This document shows, piece by piece, positions 32,474-42,761 of a stretch of DNA of 64,000 bases (position 1 is its first letter; each line of letters begins with the position of its first letter). This DNA comes from Capronia americana. Taxonomy: Eukaryota > Ascomycota > Eurotiomycetes > Chaetothyriales > Herpotrichiellaceae. Position numbers and translations under genes: made by a program. The stretch spans positions 1,364,001 through 1,428,000 of the forward strand of contig JADWQD010000007.1 of NCBI GenBank assembly GCA_016110215.1. Direction: 5' to 3'. The notes beneath the pieces are model-generated. The model was not told the origin of the DNA and made no database searches. It was given only the letters and a program-made list of their open reading frames with translations.

Positions 32474-33569
32474 GGGGGGTTTGGGATTTTATGCGCGCGA
32501 CAGGCGGGCAGGGAGCCGGGCAAGCGCCCAGGGTCAGGGAATGGATAGACCGAAAAAGTATACATGAATGAGGAACTGGGCGAGGACAGGCTGGAATGAA
32601 GAGAGGTACATTGGCATACTATCAACACTGCTCGATGGATTCGTTTCCGTTCCCACCCGCTCGCCATGACTCCTACGGTAAAGAACGATCTTCCGTCTAG
32701 CACCTATACCCGTTCTTAGCCCTTCTTGAAGGGCAGAGATGCCTCTGGCCAGTTCAGCCTTGCATAGCGGTAGCCAGACCAGCGCGTCGGCTACCGCACG
32801 TGCGAGCGTGTGTCCCTGCCGTACGACACGACAGGAAACATCCCCATTAAGAGGTGCGGAAGACACGCCCGTTAATGATGACTAGATCCCTCCCAAAGTG
32901 GTCTGGGTGTCTTCTATCTGTAGGAACATAATTCTTGAGAACGTGGGACGCGTGTCAGTTGTCGAGGGCGCCCATCTTCCTATCCCACGGCCGGGATATC
33001 CCCGTTGATTACAGGGAGTATACCCACGTTGACGGGCAGGGCGTCCTCTTGGGGAACAACGATTTTGACACCCCAGTGCTGCTGTTGTCAACGACATTGT
33101 TGGGGTCGGACATGGCGCGGCGAGAGTGGCCGCGCAGAGTAGAAGAAGGTAAGTAGTCTGGCGCATCGTGAGTCGGGCGACTGTGGCGAGGTCGATGTTG
33201 AGGATGTTGCAGTGGTGAAAGACCTGAAGAGGGGTACCAGAGGCAGATCCCCAGGAAGACAGGAGCCGCCGCCTGTTTGATATCTTTGCCGGCTGAAGGT
33301 CCTCGAGCTTTGGCGCCGGTCACATACATGTACCATGACAGTGGCTTTCTGGTTGAGTGACCCGAGCGCCTTGGGGTGGCCGCGACTTTACTTGGGGTCC
33401 CACGTGCCATGTCCTGGGAGGTTTGGTTTACATGCCGATGGGATGAGCTCCCATCTCGGGTTCAGCGAATGGACGTCGATAGGTCGCGCCGGGCCTGTCT
33501 TGTCCTGTGTTGTCTTGTCGGAGTTCCATCCCTCCTCCTTACTCGTACACACTGACTCCTGCCTCATCC
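32474..33569. other. Intergenic, 1.1 kb, coding status unresolved in 32880-33420
   Basis: Between the 3' ends of the synaptojanin gene (plus) and a small mitochondrial gene (minus). In 32880-33420 both strands have short coding-like frames with acceptable splice sites. On the plus strand MARREWPRRVEE joins VVKDLKRGTRGRS through GTAAGT...TTGCAG. On the minus strand a frame reads VPQEDALPVNVGILPVINGD and another ends RRHPDHFGRDLVIINGRVF. I could not build one complete gene and call none. Confidence 0.35.
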
Positions 33570-33905
33570 CTACCCGGCGCCCGGCTTATGTCCCTTCTTG
33601 CCTTCCTCCAACAGTCTGACCTCTTGCTCAAGCGACTTGATCTCGCGGTTCTTCTGGTCTTTGATTCCCTCCGTCTCCAACAACAGCCATGTCCAGTACG
33701 TGATTTGATACGTGAGGAAGGACAAGGTAATCACTTTCGCGAAGGCGCGGCCGTGGACTTGGTAGAAGTTGACCGGTCGTTCTGGCTGAGTTGGACCTTG
33801 CTGGGTTTGTGCTCGTAGTGCCGTGCTACTGAACCTGCGCAGCCGAGTATGGAGGACCTGGGCTTGCGGTCCTCGTATTTGGATGAGTGGGCGCATAGAT
33901 CGCAT
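33570..33905 (-). CDS. Small mitochondrial single-pass membrane protein
   Basis: Intronless, 111 residues from the ATG at 33905; a second in-frame ATG is at 33896, and the frame is open 38 codons upstream without presequence character. Residues 1-35 are Arg-rich with RRFSSTALRAQT, a clear mitochondrial presequence and processing region. The mature part has VNFYQVHGRAFAKVITLSFL then TYQITYWTWLLLETEG, one membrane span of about 20 residues, followed by a charged helix KDQKNREIKSLEQEVRLLEE, a short coiled coil. The layout resembles small inner-membrane assembly or accessory subunits of respiratory complexes, but I do not recognise a named family. Confidence 0.75.
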   Translation of the reverse strand: MRSMRPLIQIRGPQAQVLHTRLRRFSSTALRAQTQQGPTQPERPVNFYQVHGRAFAKVITLSFLTYQITYWTWLLLETEGIKDQKNREIKSLEQEVRLLEEGKKGHKPGAG

Positions 33906-35665
33906 TGTAGAAGCCTCCCGACGTGGAAGGCAGGCGAGGAAGATCGCTGCTCGTGAGATTGGGAGTGGACTGGAATCTGAAATGGAATTGGAGCTGGCTA
34001 CGATTTGCGCTCGTCTCATCTGCTATCGAGGAACAATGTTTGTTTCGTTTGCCTTGTTTGCCACGTTTTGGCCGGGCGAGACCAGCCAATCCTTACAGGC
34101 GGGAGGCTCAACCGAGCAGTGTTGGACTTGCATGAATGATTATTACAGTACCATGAAACTATGACTTGAGGCTGAACATGAATGTGAACGGCACTCGTGG
34201 CGTCGGGGTCAGCCGACAAGACGACACGGATATGGAAGGCATCGTGAGGTAGTGCGGCCACGCAGCCAGCACTCATATTGACGGCACAATCTCAACCGGT
34301 AATTACATGCTTTAGTCCCTCCGTAGAGGCGTCTTGTAGCCAGAGTTGCAAATCTCCCAAAAGTAGGAGCGGCAAGGGCGAGTGAGTGAGAATAACGTAG
34401 ATATGACAACCAAACATATGATATCCGTTCTCTTCCTGACTCCCTTCCTGACCTCCGTTGAGATCCACGCAAATCGGTGGTCACTTCCTTAAAATGCCCT
34501 GGAGACGTTGAGAGTCAGGTGAGACCCGCGAGTTCAACCTTCGTCTAGTTCCCACGCTGGGCGTATTCGAGTATTGTGTGTCTCACGAGTGGCATCCTAC
34601 CTACATAGCCAGATACTTCAACACTGAGAAATGGCTTAGCAGATCAATGCTGATCTCTCCCTCCGTGATAGGCGTCTTCGATTAGACGACTGAATGCCAG
34701 ACTCCTCACCCGAAGCTCAATTTCATAACGACGTTATGCCCAGGATAACTCGCACTACAAGACACGGACAATGGCCAACAAAAGGTTCCTTGAGTAACCG
34801 CGCTTCCTCCCAATCCGTCAATGTAGAAGAAGGAGATGCATCCGTTACCTGCCTATGTTTGGATAATGCTTTGGTTGGAATCCAGCGAGCCTCGGCGCTG
34901 CATGTTGTCGCCACCTCATCTGAAGTCGACGTCGTCCCACTGTTGTGCGACGGTTAGCGACGCTTGGCACAAAGAATGGCCGGGCGTGGGTCAGAGACGA
35001 TGCCCATATCCGCACAATGCTCTTCTCGGTCATCATTGGACAGGTGCAGCCCTACTCTGCAGGTCCGCGTCGTCGCCAATCATGGCCGCCGGAATCGACA
35101 AGCGAAGTCTTCCACCGCGATTGACCGTGATCTGCCGGCCGGATTACTAGTCCACTCGAACATCGTCAGCCTGATATGCTTTTGGTGACAGTTGCGCCAT
35201 AAACCACTTCGTTGCTTGGAAAAGGCTGAGCGGATTCAGGCGTCACAATGGCCTCGATGCAGTCACCACTTCTTCATGGTCCACCGCCCGGTGCTCGCCG
35301 CATCTCGAGTGGGCAAGAGTTTCCCATCAACCACTGAATGCCAAGGCTCGGTACACAAATACTCAACCATTATACTTCCGGAGGGATACGATGGCGGAGG
35401 TCTTGGTTTGTCAGTCAGTCGGGGCGGGCACTGGAATCTGCTGGTCCGATCAGAGCAGTTGGAAATCAGAGAGACACTGAGCCGACGAACAGAGAAAGAC
35501 AGGTGACTATAAAACCAATATCTCGCGCCGTCACCAGCGACAATGCAGAACACCGTCAGCAGTACAGGCACCCAGCATCGAAAGCATTGCTCGTACTCAA
35601 AAAAACAATACGGCAATAGAAGCACTCATCCGCCAACAACAAGGCTATCGAACAGACTTTTGGCA
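33906..35665. other. Divergent intergenic, 1.8 kb
   Basis: Between the small mitochondrial gene (minus) and the SDR gene (plus). It contains the SDR promoter (TATA box at 35508). No coding exon, RNA gene or repeat supported. Confidence 0.5.
35508..35514 (+). promoter_or_regulatory. TATA box of the SDR gene
   Basis: TATAAAA in the context GACTATAAAACC, 158 bp upstream of the ATG at 35666 and only 35 bp upstream of an earlier in-frame ATG at 35543. A TATA box at this distance predicts transcription starting near 35540, which leaves almost no leader for the earlier ATG and supports the ATG at 35666. Confidence 0.5.
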
Positions 35666-36686
35666 ATGGACAATCTTCCGACCGACTTCTTCGTCACCAG
35701 CGCCGCCTACACACCGACAGTCTACCGCGGCCAGTATCCGTCAGTTGACCCGGCAAGCCCAGCACTCTCACAGGCAGGCAAGGTGGTTATCATCACGGGT
35801 GCCTCTGATGGAATTGGCCAAAGAGGCTTCGCACCAGCTTTCGCCAAAGCTAAGCCCAGGGCCATCATCCTCGTGGGACGCAGTGCTGCCAAATTGGCAG
35901 CCACCGAGAATGCCCTGAGAAGCATCAGCAACGAAGTCGAATACCTGTCCTTCTCAGTCGACATTGCCGATCAATCCTCGGTCAACGCGCTCTACCAGAC
36001 CGTCAAAGCCAAATATGGCCACGCCGACGTCCTCATCAACAACGCTGGCGTCAATCTGTCCCAGGCCCTTCTTGGAGAAGCCGACGTGACCTCGTGGTGG
36101 ACCGACTTCGAAGTCAACGTCAAGGGCACGTTCATGATGAGTCGAGGATTCCTGTCACTCCTGGGGACCGAGAGAAACGGCACCATCGTGAACCTATCGA
36201 CCGGCATCGCGACTGCAGTCTTTCCTACCTGGTCGTCCTATTCGATCACAAAGCTGGCTGCTCTAAAGCTCGCCGAGTACGTTGCGGCCGAATATCCCAA
36301 CGTCAATGCAGTCGCACTGCAGCCCGGTGTCGTCGATACAGACATGGTTGTTGGTAAGTCGTAGTGGAGAGGGGACGCACGGCCACCTGCTTGCTGTTAC
36401 CTTCCCTTACCAAGTCTATTACCGAACACCAACGCAACATGCATGCATGACTGACTGACAAGCGTGGCGAACAGAATCATTCAAGCGCTTCGCTCTCGAC
36501 ACGCCTGAGCTCGTCGGCGGGACTGCCGTCTGGCTCGCAACCGACGCCGCCAGATTCTTGACCGGCCGATTCATCTCGGCAAACTGGTCTGTCGACGACC
36601 TCGTCAGGCGCAAGGATGAGATCCTGGCGGGGAATGATCTCAAAGTCATCTATCAGGGGACGTTTGGGTTGGATCAGTTCAGGTGA
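35666..36686 (+). CDS. Short-chain dehydrogenase/reductase
   Basis: Two exons: 35666-36353 and 36475-36686 (121 bp intron, GTAAGT to AACAG, phase 1), 299 residues. Rossmann-fold NAD(P)-binding motif TGASDGIGQRG near residue 42-52, NNAG near 128, the catalytic Tyr-Lys pair in SSYSITKLAALKLAEYVA, and PGVVDTDM after it; together these are the classical SDR set (catalytic Ser in NLSTG). The C-terminal exon ends GNDLKVIYQGTFGLDQFR, seen in fungal SDRs of unknown substrate. It lies next to the sugar transporter and alpha-xylosidase genes, so a sugar or sugar-acid substrate is possible but not shown. The start is taken at MDNLPTDFF rather than 41 codons upstream. Confidence 0.88.
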
Positions 36687-36985
36687 GCTACGGCGACGTA
36701 GAAAGGAAAGGTAACACCTTCGGTCGTTCTCTCGCTGGACCGGGGACCGGAGTTTTGCGTCGAGTTGCGTTTTTATCGTAGAAGATGTATTTCGTCTCCG
36801 TCTAGACAGCTTCGAATGAAATAAATTCTCATCTACAGCATGACCCTTCCAACTGTGAAGACGTAAGCGTAGGCGTAGGCGCAAACGTCTTTCGCGAACG
36901 CATGTCCCTGTCGCAGAGGGCACAGAGTCCCCCTAGGCACCGCAGTTCTCCGAGTCTACCAACATACAGTATGTGAGTGCCGGCT

Positions 36986-39130
36986 TCAGTTCTTGGCCGT
37001 CTCCTTGACGACTTCATCGGCGTTATAAAGCTCCTCTTCCGCAATATGGTACCCAGCGGACTTGCGGGCCGGGACATTGTTTTGGAACTGTGTAGGTAGA
37101 GAGACGAGAGCTCAGTCAGCCACTGCTGGACGCTTGACACATCGACGCTCACGTCGTCTCGTAAATGCAAGGTTGTAAAGCAAGGCAAGCAAGAGAGGGA
37201 AGTCCGATATGACGCACGCGGAGGGGGGGGGGGGAGGGGCGGGGGGGCGGATAACGTACCATGAAATCCAGCTCGCCGAACGTTCGGTCCTTGGTCTCAA
37301 AGAGGCGGAAGTAGCCCCAGATGAAGGTCAAGGTGGCGAGACCGGCCCAGAAGAATGCCTGTGGTAAGGAATCAGGAGTTAGTGAAAGTGGGTAAGTAAG
37401 TAAGTAGGTATGTATGTAAGGAGGTCGGGAGAGTAGGCAAGTATGTAAACAAGTAGGTAGGTCAGGAAATGGGGAAATGGGTCAGCAGGTTGGTAGGTAA
37501 GAAGGTACGTTGTAGGACAAGTTAAAACAACCAAGGACTGGCACAAACTTACAGTCTTTCCCTTGGCATTCCAGGCGCCCGGCGAGATCAGCTGCGGCTG
37601 CAGCAAGCCGCCGCAGATGATATTGCCGACGTAATACGTACTGCGGGCCAGGACGACGGTCTGGGTGCGCAGGCGCGTGGAGCCGACCTCGGCGACGAGG
37701 ACGTAGATGATGGGGCCGACGGACATGGAGTAGGCGCCCAGCCAGACGATGCACAGGATGGACTGGGCCCAGGCCAGGCCGAGGGTCTGGCGGCGCGGCA
37801 GGGCCAGGAAGCCGATCAGCCAGAGCAGCACGACCAGCGAGGCGAACCCCCACAGCCAGATGGTGCGGCGGCCCAGGCGGTAGATGTACAGCCAGGAGAC
37901 GACGGTGCCGACAAAGGCGATGCCCGTGCCGCCCAGGGCGATGCCGTAGGCCGCGTTGGCGCTGATGCCCGTCTGCTGGAAAAAGAAGCTGCCGCTGTAG
38001 CAGAGGGCGCCGCCGTTGGTAATCTGCGACAGGAAGCCCACGCACGCGATCTCGGTGCGCCGCCGGTTCGTGCCGCGGAAGGCGTCCCACAGCTGCACGC
38101 CCGCCCGCTCCTCGATCTCCAGCTTGTTGGTGTGCACCATCATGGCGAGCGTGGCGTCGATGCTGCCGTCCGCGTGGTGGTCCGGCTCGGTCAGCCGCTC
38201 GAGCGACCGCCGCGCCGCCTCGATCCGGTCCGTGCGCACGAAGAACCACGGAGATTCCGGCGCGAAGTAGGCGGCCACGAACAGCGGGATCGGCCACACC
38301 CACTGGATCGCGAACGGGATCTTGTAGCTCCATTTCGTCGGGTTGTTGACCAGGCCCTTCAGCACGCCCGCCGAGATGAACTGCCCGATGCACCAGCACA
38401 GGTTGACGTACGCGGTCAGGTAGCCCCGGATCGCCAGCGGCGTCACTTCCGCGGCGTACGAGGGCCCCGTCGTTGCGAACACCCCCCACGGGATGTTGCA
38501 GAGGAACTGGCCCACGAGCATGACTTCGATCGAGGGCGCGAAGAAGACGATGAAGATAAAGCCCGCGAGCAGCACGAGCGTGCCCATCAAGACTCGCCGA
38601 TGGCCCCATCTCGACGTGGCCCACCCGTTGAGGAGCGCGCCGATGATGTTGGCCAGCGCGCCGAGACAGTTGAACTTCTGCTGCCAGGTCGCCGAGATCT
38701 GGTACCCGCTCTCCTCGTTCAGGTACGCCCCGTATTTGAGCCGGAAGCTGGGATACCCGAAGAAGGAGCCCAGGAGCGTCACGTCGTAGCCTTCCATGAT
38801 AACGGTCGTGGAGATAACTGAGTAGTGGGCGGGCAAAGTCAGTCAAGCGGACAAAAGATCTATCCAGCCGTATCTCACTGAGATGGTCTGCGAGGCAGGT
38901 ATGTAATGGTGGGGGCAAGCCGGGGAAGAGAGAAACGTACGGATCGACCAGAAGGCCGCGCGCTTGTATGTCTTCAACGCCTGTAGGACGCCCATGCTGT
39001 GTTCTTGGGCGGCTCCCTCGAGGGCACCCCCGGCGAGAGCCGCGTCGTGGAGGCCTACATCTTTGAGGCGTTCAACTCCTCCGTAGGCTTCGAGATGGAC
39101 GGCGTCGACGGGCGGCTTGTCAGTTGCCAT
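36986..39130 (-). CDS. Major facilitator sugar/H+ symporter, alpha-glucoside transporter-like
   Basis: Four exons: 39130-38941, 38817-37553, 37358-37260, 37087-36986; 551 residues. Introns are 123, 194 and 172 bp, unusually long here. The fold is the 12-TM sugar-porter family: WSILISTTVIMEGYDVTLLG (TM1), RWGHRRVLMGT (loop 2-3 signature), PWGVFATTGPSYAAEVTPLA then IRGYLTAYVNLCW, PESPWFFVRTDRIEAA (the PESPxWL signature after TM6), YRLGRRTIWLWG (second repeat signature) and FRLFETKDRTFGELD (PETKGRTxxE equivalent). The N-terminal 60 residues are cytosolic. Closest in style to MAL-type alpha-glucoside:H+ symporters (STMTIIMEGYD). Being next to an intracellular alpha-xylosidase suggests a xylosylated disaccharide or oligosaccharide as substrate; this is inference. 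Confidence 0.9.
37223..37250 (+). repeat. G-run (C-run on the coding strand) inside a transporter intron
   Basis: Twelve Gs, then A, GGGG, C and seven Gs on the plus strand, inside the last intron of the transporter gene. On the transcript strand it is a C-rich tract. It could form a G-quadruplex on the other DNA strand. Confidence 0.8.
37390..37500. repeat. Degenerate GTAA/GTAG tandem array inside a transporter intron
   Basis: Many GTAAGTAG/GTATGTAA units on the plus strand, equal to TACTTACC-type units on the transcript strand, within the 194 bp intron. Explains the unusual intron length. Confidence 0.7.
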
Positions 39131-39855
39131 CTCTTAGGGACGACAGCAGCGACAAGGGGGCCGAGCCGATGCCCTGTACTGTATACAGTTCGAAGGTGTC
39201 GTTGTTCTCAGAAGAGCTAGCCGACTCCGACCTCGACTCCTCGATGATTGTGACGACTTGCGTTGCGAAAATGCGGGGGGCATACAATGCATGTTATATA
39301 GACCGGTAGAACAGGGGTTGGCGGTCAAGTTCCCTGAGGGGACCTTTCTCGCGTGGCACGGTCTGCCATCAGCATGCGAGGTAATGGCACATGGGTGCGT
39401 CCAGGCCCCTGCACTCGAGATAGCTTGGATCTGTGGGTTGATCCATGGGCAGAAAGTCCTCGCTTGCGTTCTTGGGACACGCGAGACAATCTGGATTCTG
39501 CAGTGAACCGACGATTGAGGCTAATTTCTCAGACGAGTCGGATAATATAGATCGATGGATTTGATGACTGGGGGGTTCGCGTTTACTGGACTGGGTAAGC
39601 ACGGACGAGCCAGTGCATGAGAAACACCATTGAGGTTAAAGACTAGGATATATTGATAGTGCAAAGAGGTGACGGATGCGTTCGAAATCTCGATGCTACA
39701 CCCGCCGGGCCCGCCGGGTTGTTTCCAGAAACAAACAGTGCGGAATGCGACGTTGTGCTTTTGCCATCCTTGGGACGTATGGAGGACTTGCTACTAGACA
39801 CGTTCGTCGTAGCTTGTCGTACGCTGACTCTGCTGATTCGATCTGTTGTGATACC

Positions 39856-39878
39856 GTGGGGCCCCAGCTTATGCGGGG
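39856..39878 (+). promoter_or_regulatory. Paired CreA-like carbon-repression sites
   Basis: GTGGGG at 39856-39861 and GCGGGG at 39873-39878 both fit the CreA consensus SYGGRG, and CreA often needs such close pairs. They lie about 0.73 kb upstream of the transporter start. Short motif, so chance occurrence is possible. Confidence 0.3.
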
Positions 39879-40275
39879 GTGGATATCGAACGGCGTTAGT
39901 GTAGGGGTTGCGAACAGCCTACCATGGTTATGGCTACACAGCGATCCTGCTGGAGCAACACTTTCTGGCCCTTCTTCGGCCAATGTGTGGGGTGAGGGGG
40001 ACCTTGACTCGGTCTTCTCAGTCCAGCTGGTGCTGGCCACTCAGCACGCTCACCTCTCTCCCCTTCCCCCTGGCCAGGGGCAACTTCGGTAGAGCGAGCC
40101 GTTAGCTCTACCGGAATATATCCCAGAAGGTACATTCTCACGCACTTACACTGTGAGAGTTCGCCATGCGGGCACCGGTCTCCTTGACCATGCCATAAGG
40201 AGTACCGAGTCGAAACCGATCGCTTGGGTGTAATTCCATTTCGCGTCGGCGAGATGGTCCTCCGCGCCTAGCCTG

Positions 40276-40282
40276 GGCTAAA
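40276..40282 (+). promoter_or_regulatory. XlnR-like site GGCTAAA
   Basis: GGCTAAA matches the strict binding site reported for the Aspergillus (hemi)cellulase activator XlnR. It lies 1.15 kb upstream of the transporter ATG. A single copy may be chance. Confidence 0.25.
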
Positions 40283-40421
40283 GGGGGATAAATGTTTAGG
40301 TAGGAGAACTCAGGTTCTTTTGTTTAACCAGTGTTTTCTCTGTCATCGGTCTTATGCACGCCGAGCATTGCGAGCATTGGCCCGCAGTGCAGGTCGACCA
40401 TAGTTTTCTTGTCCTTGTATG

Positions 40422-42761
40422 CTAGCCCTCCGACACATCCACGACCTGGACGTCTTGTATCCCCGTGAGGGCAAGGCTCTCGTCGACGGTAAAAGTCTTG
40501 GCTACTTTCGAGACATCCCTCGTTTCCACAAGCTCGACCACTTTGCCACCCTGCAGCGGCCCATTGACTAGAACCTGCAATCCCGTCATAATGTTTCCGT
40601 CGGGCTCCTTCAGACTCGGGTTGACGGGCACAACCGCACCGGGTCTGAGAAGTATGGGCAGAGTGTCAAAGCCGTGGGTCTCGGTGTACCATCGACCCTC
40701 CTCGTATGTTTTTCCACGGTCCAAGAAGCTCCTCCACTTGGCCTGCTTCGCGGTCGGCGCTGCCTTGGATGCACTGCCGACCTTCCCAGAAAACGGCACG
40801 TAGAAGGTAACTTCTCCTCCCTTATCGAAGACCGGCGCAATCAGCAGCTCGCTCCCAAGCATATACTGCGTGTCCAAGTTCCACGTGTTGGGGTCAAACT
40901 CCCCAAATTCGAGAAACATGGCTCGCATCACGGGCGTGCCCTTGAGATGGCCCTCAAGTGCGGTCCGCAGCAGGTACGGCATTAAGGCGAGTTTCCGCGC
41001 AACACCCTCCCTCAGGACTTTGCTGCAGGCTTCATCTTCACCGGGATACCGTTCGGGGTCGTAAATCCAAGGGACGCGGTAACTCGAACTGCCGTGCAAT
41101 CGGGAGTGGCTTCCCAACAGTCCGAACTGGACCCAGCGCTTGTACAACGCTGGGTCAGGCAGTCCTTCGAATCCGCCGATGTCGTGCGCCCAAAATGCAA
41201 AGCCCGAGAGTGCAAGAGACAACCCACCGCGCAGCGTTTCCGCCATGGCGTCAAACGTGCTCTCGCAATCTCCGCCCCAGTGCACAGGGAACTGCTGGCC
41301 CCCAGCGGTGGCCGCTCTAGCAAAGAGACAGCCCTCCTTTCCGTGCGCCTCCATGGTCTCATACACGGTCTTGTTGTATAGGTATGCGTAGAAATTGTGC
41401 ATTCGCACAGTGTCCGACCCGTCATGGTATTTCACTTGATGCGGAAGGAACGGAATCCGTTCCCCGAAATCCGTCTTGAAGCTGTCGATCCCCATGTCCA
41501 TCAACCTCGTCAAGTGCTCAGAGTACCACTTCCGCGCGGCGGGGTTCGTGAAGTCCACACACGCCATACCTGCCTGCCAGTTGTCCCATTGCCAGACGGT
41601 CGGCCTGGGAGTATCGGCGCGCATGATGAAGTAGCCATTCTTTTTCCCTTCGTCAAAGAGAGGTGACGCTTGGGCGATGTACGGATTGATCCAGACGCAC
41701 AGCTTCATGCCGCGGTCTTTCAGGCGTTTGAGGTAGCCGGGTGCATCAGAGAAATTTTCGTCGTCGAACTCAAAGTCGCACCATTGGAAGGATTTCATCC
41801 AAAAACAGTCAAAGTGGAAAACCCTCAATGGGATATCCCGCGACTTGAACCCATCCAGGAACGACGTCACCGTCTTCTCGTCGTAGGACGTGGTGAAGGA
41901 AGTGGTCAGCCAGAGCCCGTACGACCAGGCTGGGGGCAAGCCAGGCCGCCCAGTCAACGCGGTGTAGCGGTTCAGGATATCCTTGGGCGACGGGCCCGCT
42001 ATTATCATGTATTCAAGACTCTCGCCTTGAATTGCAATGTTAACGCGCGTAGTCCGTTCAGATTGGATCTCCAGCATGACCTTTCCCGGGTTGTTGATGA
42101 AAACGCCATAGCCTCGACTCGACATGTAGAATGGAACGTTCTTGTACGTCAATTCAGAACTGGTCCCGCCATCCTCGTTCCACACGTCGATCGTCTGCCC
42201 GTTCTTCACGAACGGCCCAAACCGCTCACCGAGGCCGTAGATCTTCTCGCCTACGGATAGATCGAGCTCCAGGAGGATGTAGTTCTCCTGCTGTGCGTAC
42301 ATGCCTTCGTCGGCTCTGTACCTAGGCGTGTTCGAAGATGACACGACCGCAATGGAGCGAGACGAATGACCGGTGAGTCTCCTGGATTGATGAGAGTATG
42401 TGAAGGCCAGCTCGTTGGGGGCAGTGTTGATCGATAAGCCCAGAGGCCCGCTTGAATATTCCAGTGCTCGTCCTTTAGAGTGGTTGATCTTGGGCGTTGG
42501 CGACGACTCGAACAATGGGAAATGTGGCCCCAGGTCTTCTTCACCGGTCCAATGCGAGAACTTGACCGCAACCACTCCTTCTAATGGAGTCCTGATTCTG
42601 GCAGATACGGTGCCGACGTTGAGGGTATCGCCCCGTGTTCTCTGCAGCTTCGTGAGAAGCAAGTCGACATTGTCCTCGTTCACTTGAAGCCTCTCCACGT
42701 TTCCCATCCAATTGAGACAGACCCCGTTTTTGTTGCGCCACATGCCCTCTGTGAACTTCAT
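40422..42761 (-). CDS. Alpha-xylosidase, glycoside hydrolase family 31 (intracellular)
   Basis: Intronless, 779 residues, close to the length of bacterial YicI. It opens MKFTEGMWRNKNGVCLNW, typical of the alpha-xylosidase branch. The catalytic nucleophile segment is DSFKTDFGERIPF (Asp near residue 431) and the acid/base is the Asp of HWGGDCES (near 498). RVFHFDCFWMKSFQWCDFEF and CVWINPYIAQASPLF are the family's substrate-loop segments, and ALSGFAFWAHDIGGFEG follows the acid/base. KTDFGERIP, rather than the D-M-N-E type of alpha-glucosidases, supports xylosidase specificity. There is no signal peptide, so the enzyme should act in the cytosol, removing alpha-1,6-xylose from isoprimeverose or xyloglucan oligosaccharides. 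Upstream neighbour on the same strand is the GrpB gene; downstream is the sugar transporter. Confidence 0.93.
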   Translation of the reverse strand: MKFTEGMWRNKNGVCLNWMGNVERLQVNEDNVDLLLTKLQRTRGDTLNVGTVSARIRTPLEGVVAVKFSHWTGEEDLGPHFPLFESSPTPKINHSKGRALEYSSGPLGLSINTAPNELAFTYSHQSRRLTGHSSRSIAVVSSSNTPRYRADEGMYAQQENYILLELDLSVGEKIYGLGERFGPFVKNGQTIDVWNEDGGTSSELTYKNVPFYMSSRGYGVFINNPGKVMLEIQSERTTRVNIAIQGESLEYMIIAGPSPKDILNRYTALTGRPGLPPAWSYGLWLTTSFTTSYDEKTVTSFLDGFKSRDIPLRVFHFDCFWMKSFQWCDFEFDDENFSDAPGYLKRLKDRGMKLCVWINPYIAQASPLFDEGKKNGYFIMRADTPRPTVWQWDNWQAGMACVDFTNPAARKWYSEHLTRLMDMGIDSFKTDFGERIPFLPHQVKYHDGSDTVRMHNFYAYLYNKTVYETMEAHGKEGCLFARAATAGGQQFPVHWGGDCESTFDAMAETLRGGLSLALSGFAFWAHDIGGFEGLPDPALYKRWVQFGLLGSHSRLHGSSSYRVPWIYDPERYPGEDEACSKVLREGVARKLALMPYLLRTALEGHLKGTPVMRAMFLEFGEFDPNTWNLDTQYMLGSELLIAPVFDKGGEVTFYVPFSGKVGSASKAAPTAKQAKWRSFLDRGKTYEEGRWYTETHGFDTLPILLRPGAVVPVNPSLKEPDGNIMTGLQVLVNGPLQGGKVVELVETRDVSKVAKTFTVDESLALTGIQDVQVVDVSEG

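Larger units (their letters stand above)
39131..40421. other. Intergenic, 1.3 kb, transporter promoter
   Basis: Upstream of the transporter start and downstream of the GH31 stop, both minus strand. Contains SYGGRG (CreA-type) sites at 39568, 39856 and 39873 and one GGCTAAA (XlnR-type) at 40276. No coding exon supported. Confidence 0.5.

Noticed and set aside
35543..35665. Earlier in-frame ATG for the SDR gene
   Set aside because: Only 35 bp after the TATA box, no signal or domain in the 41-residue extension; family homology begins after 35666.
37482..38918. A 478-codon minus-strand frame and a 229-codon plus-strand frame over the transporter
   Set aside because: Arg/Pro/His-rich shadow translations caused by high third-position GC; the transporter frame carries all sugar-porter motifs.
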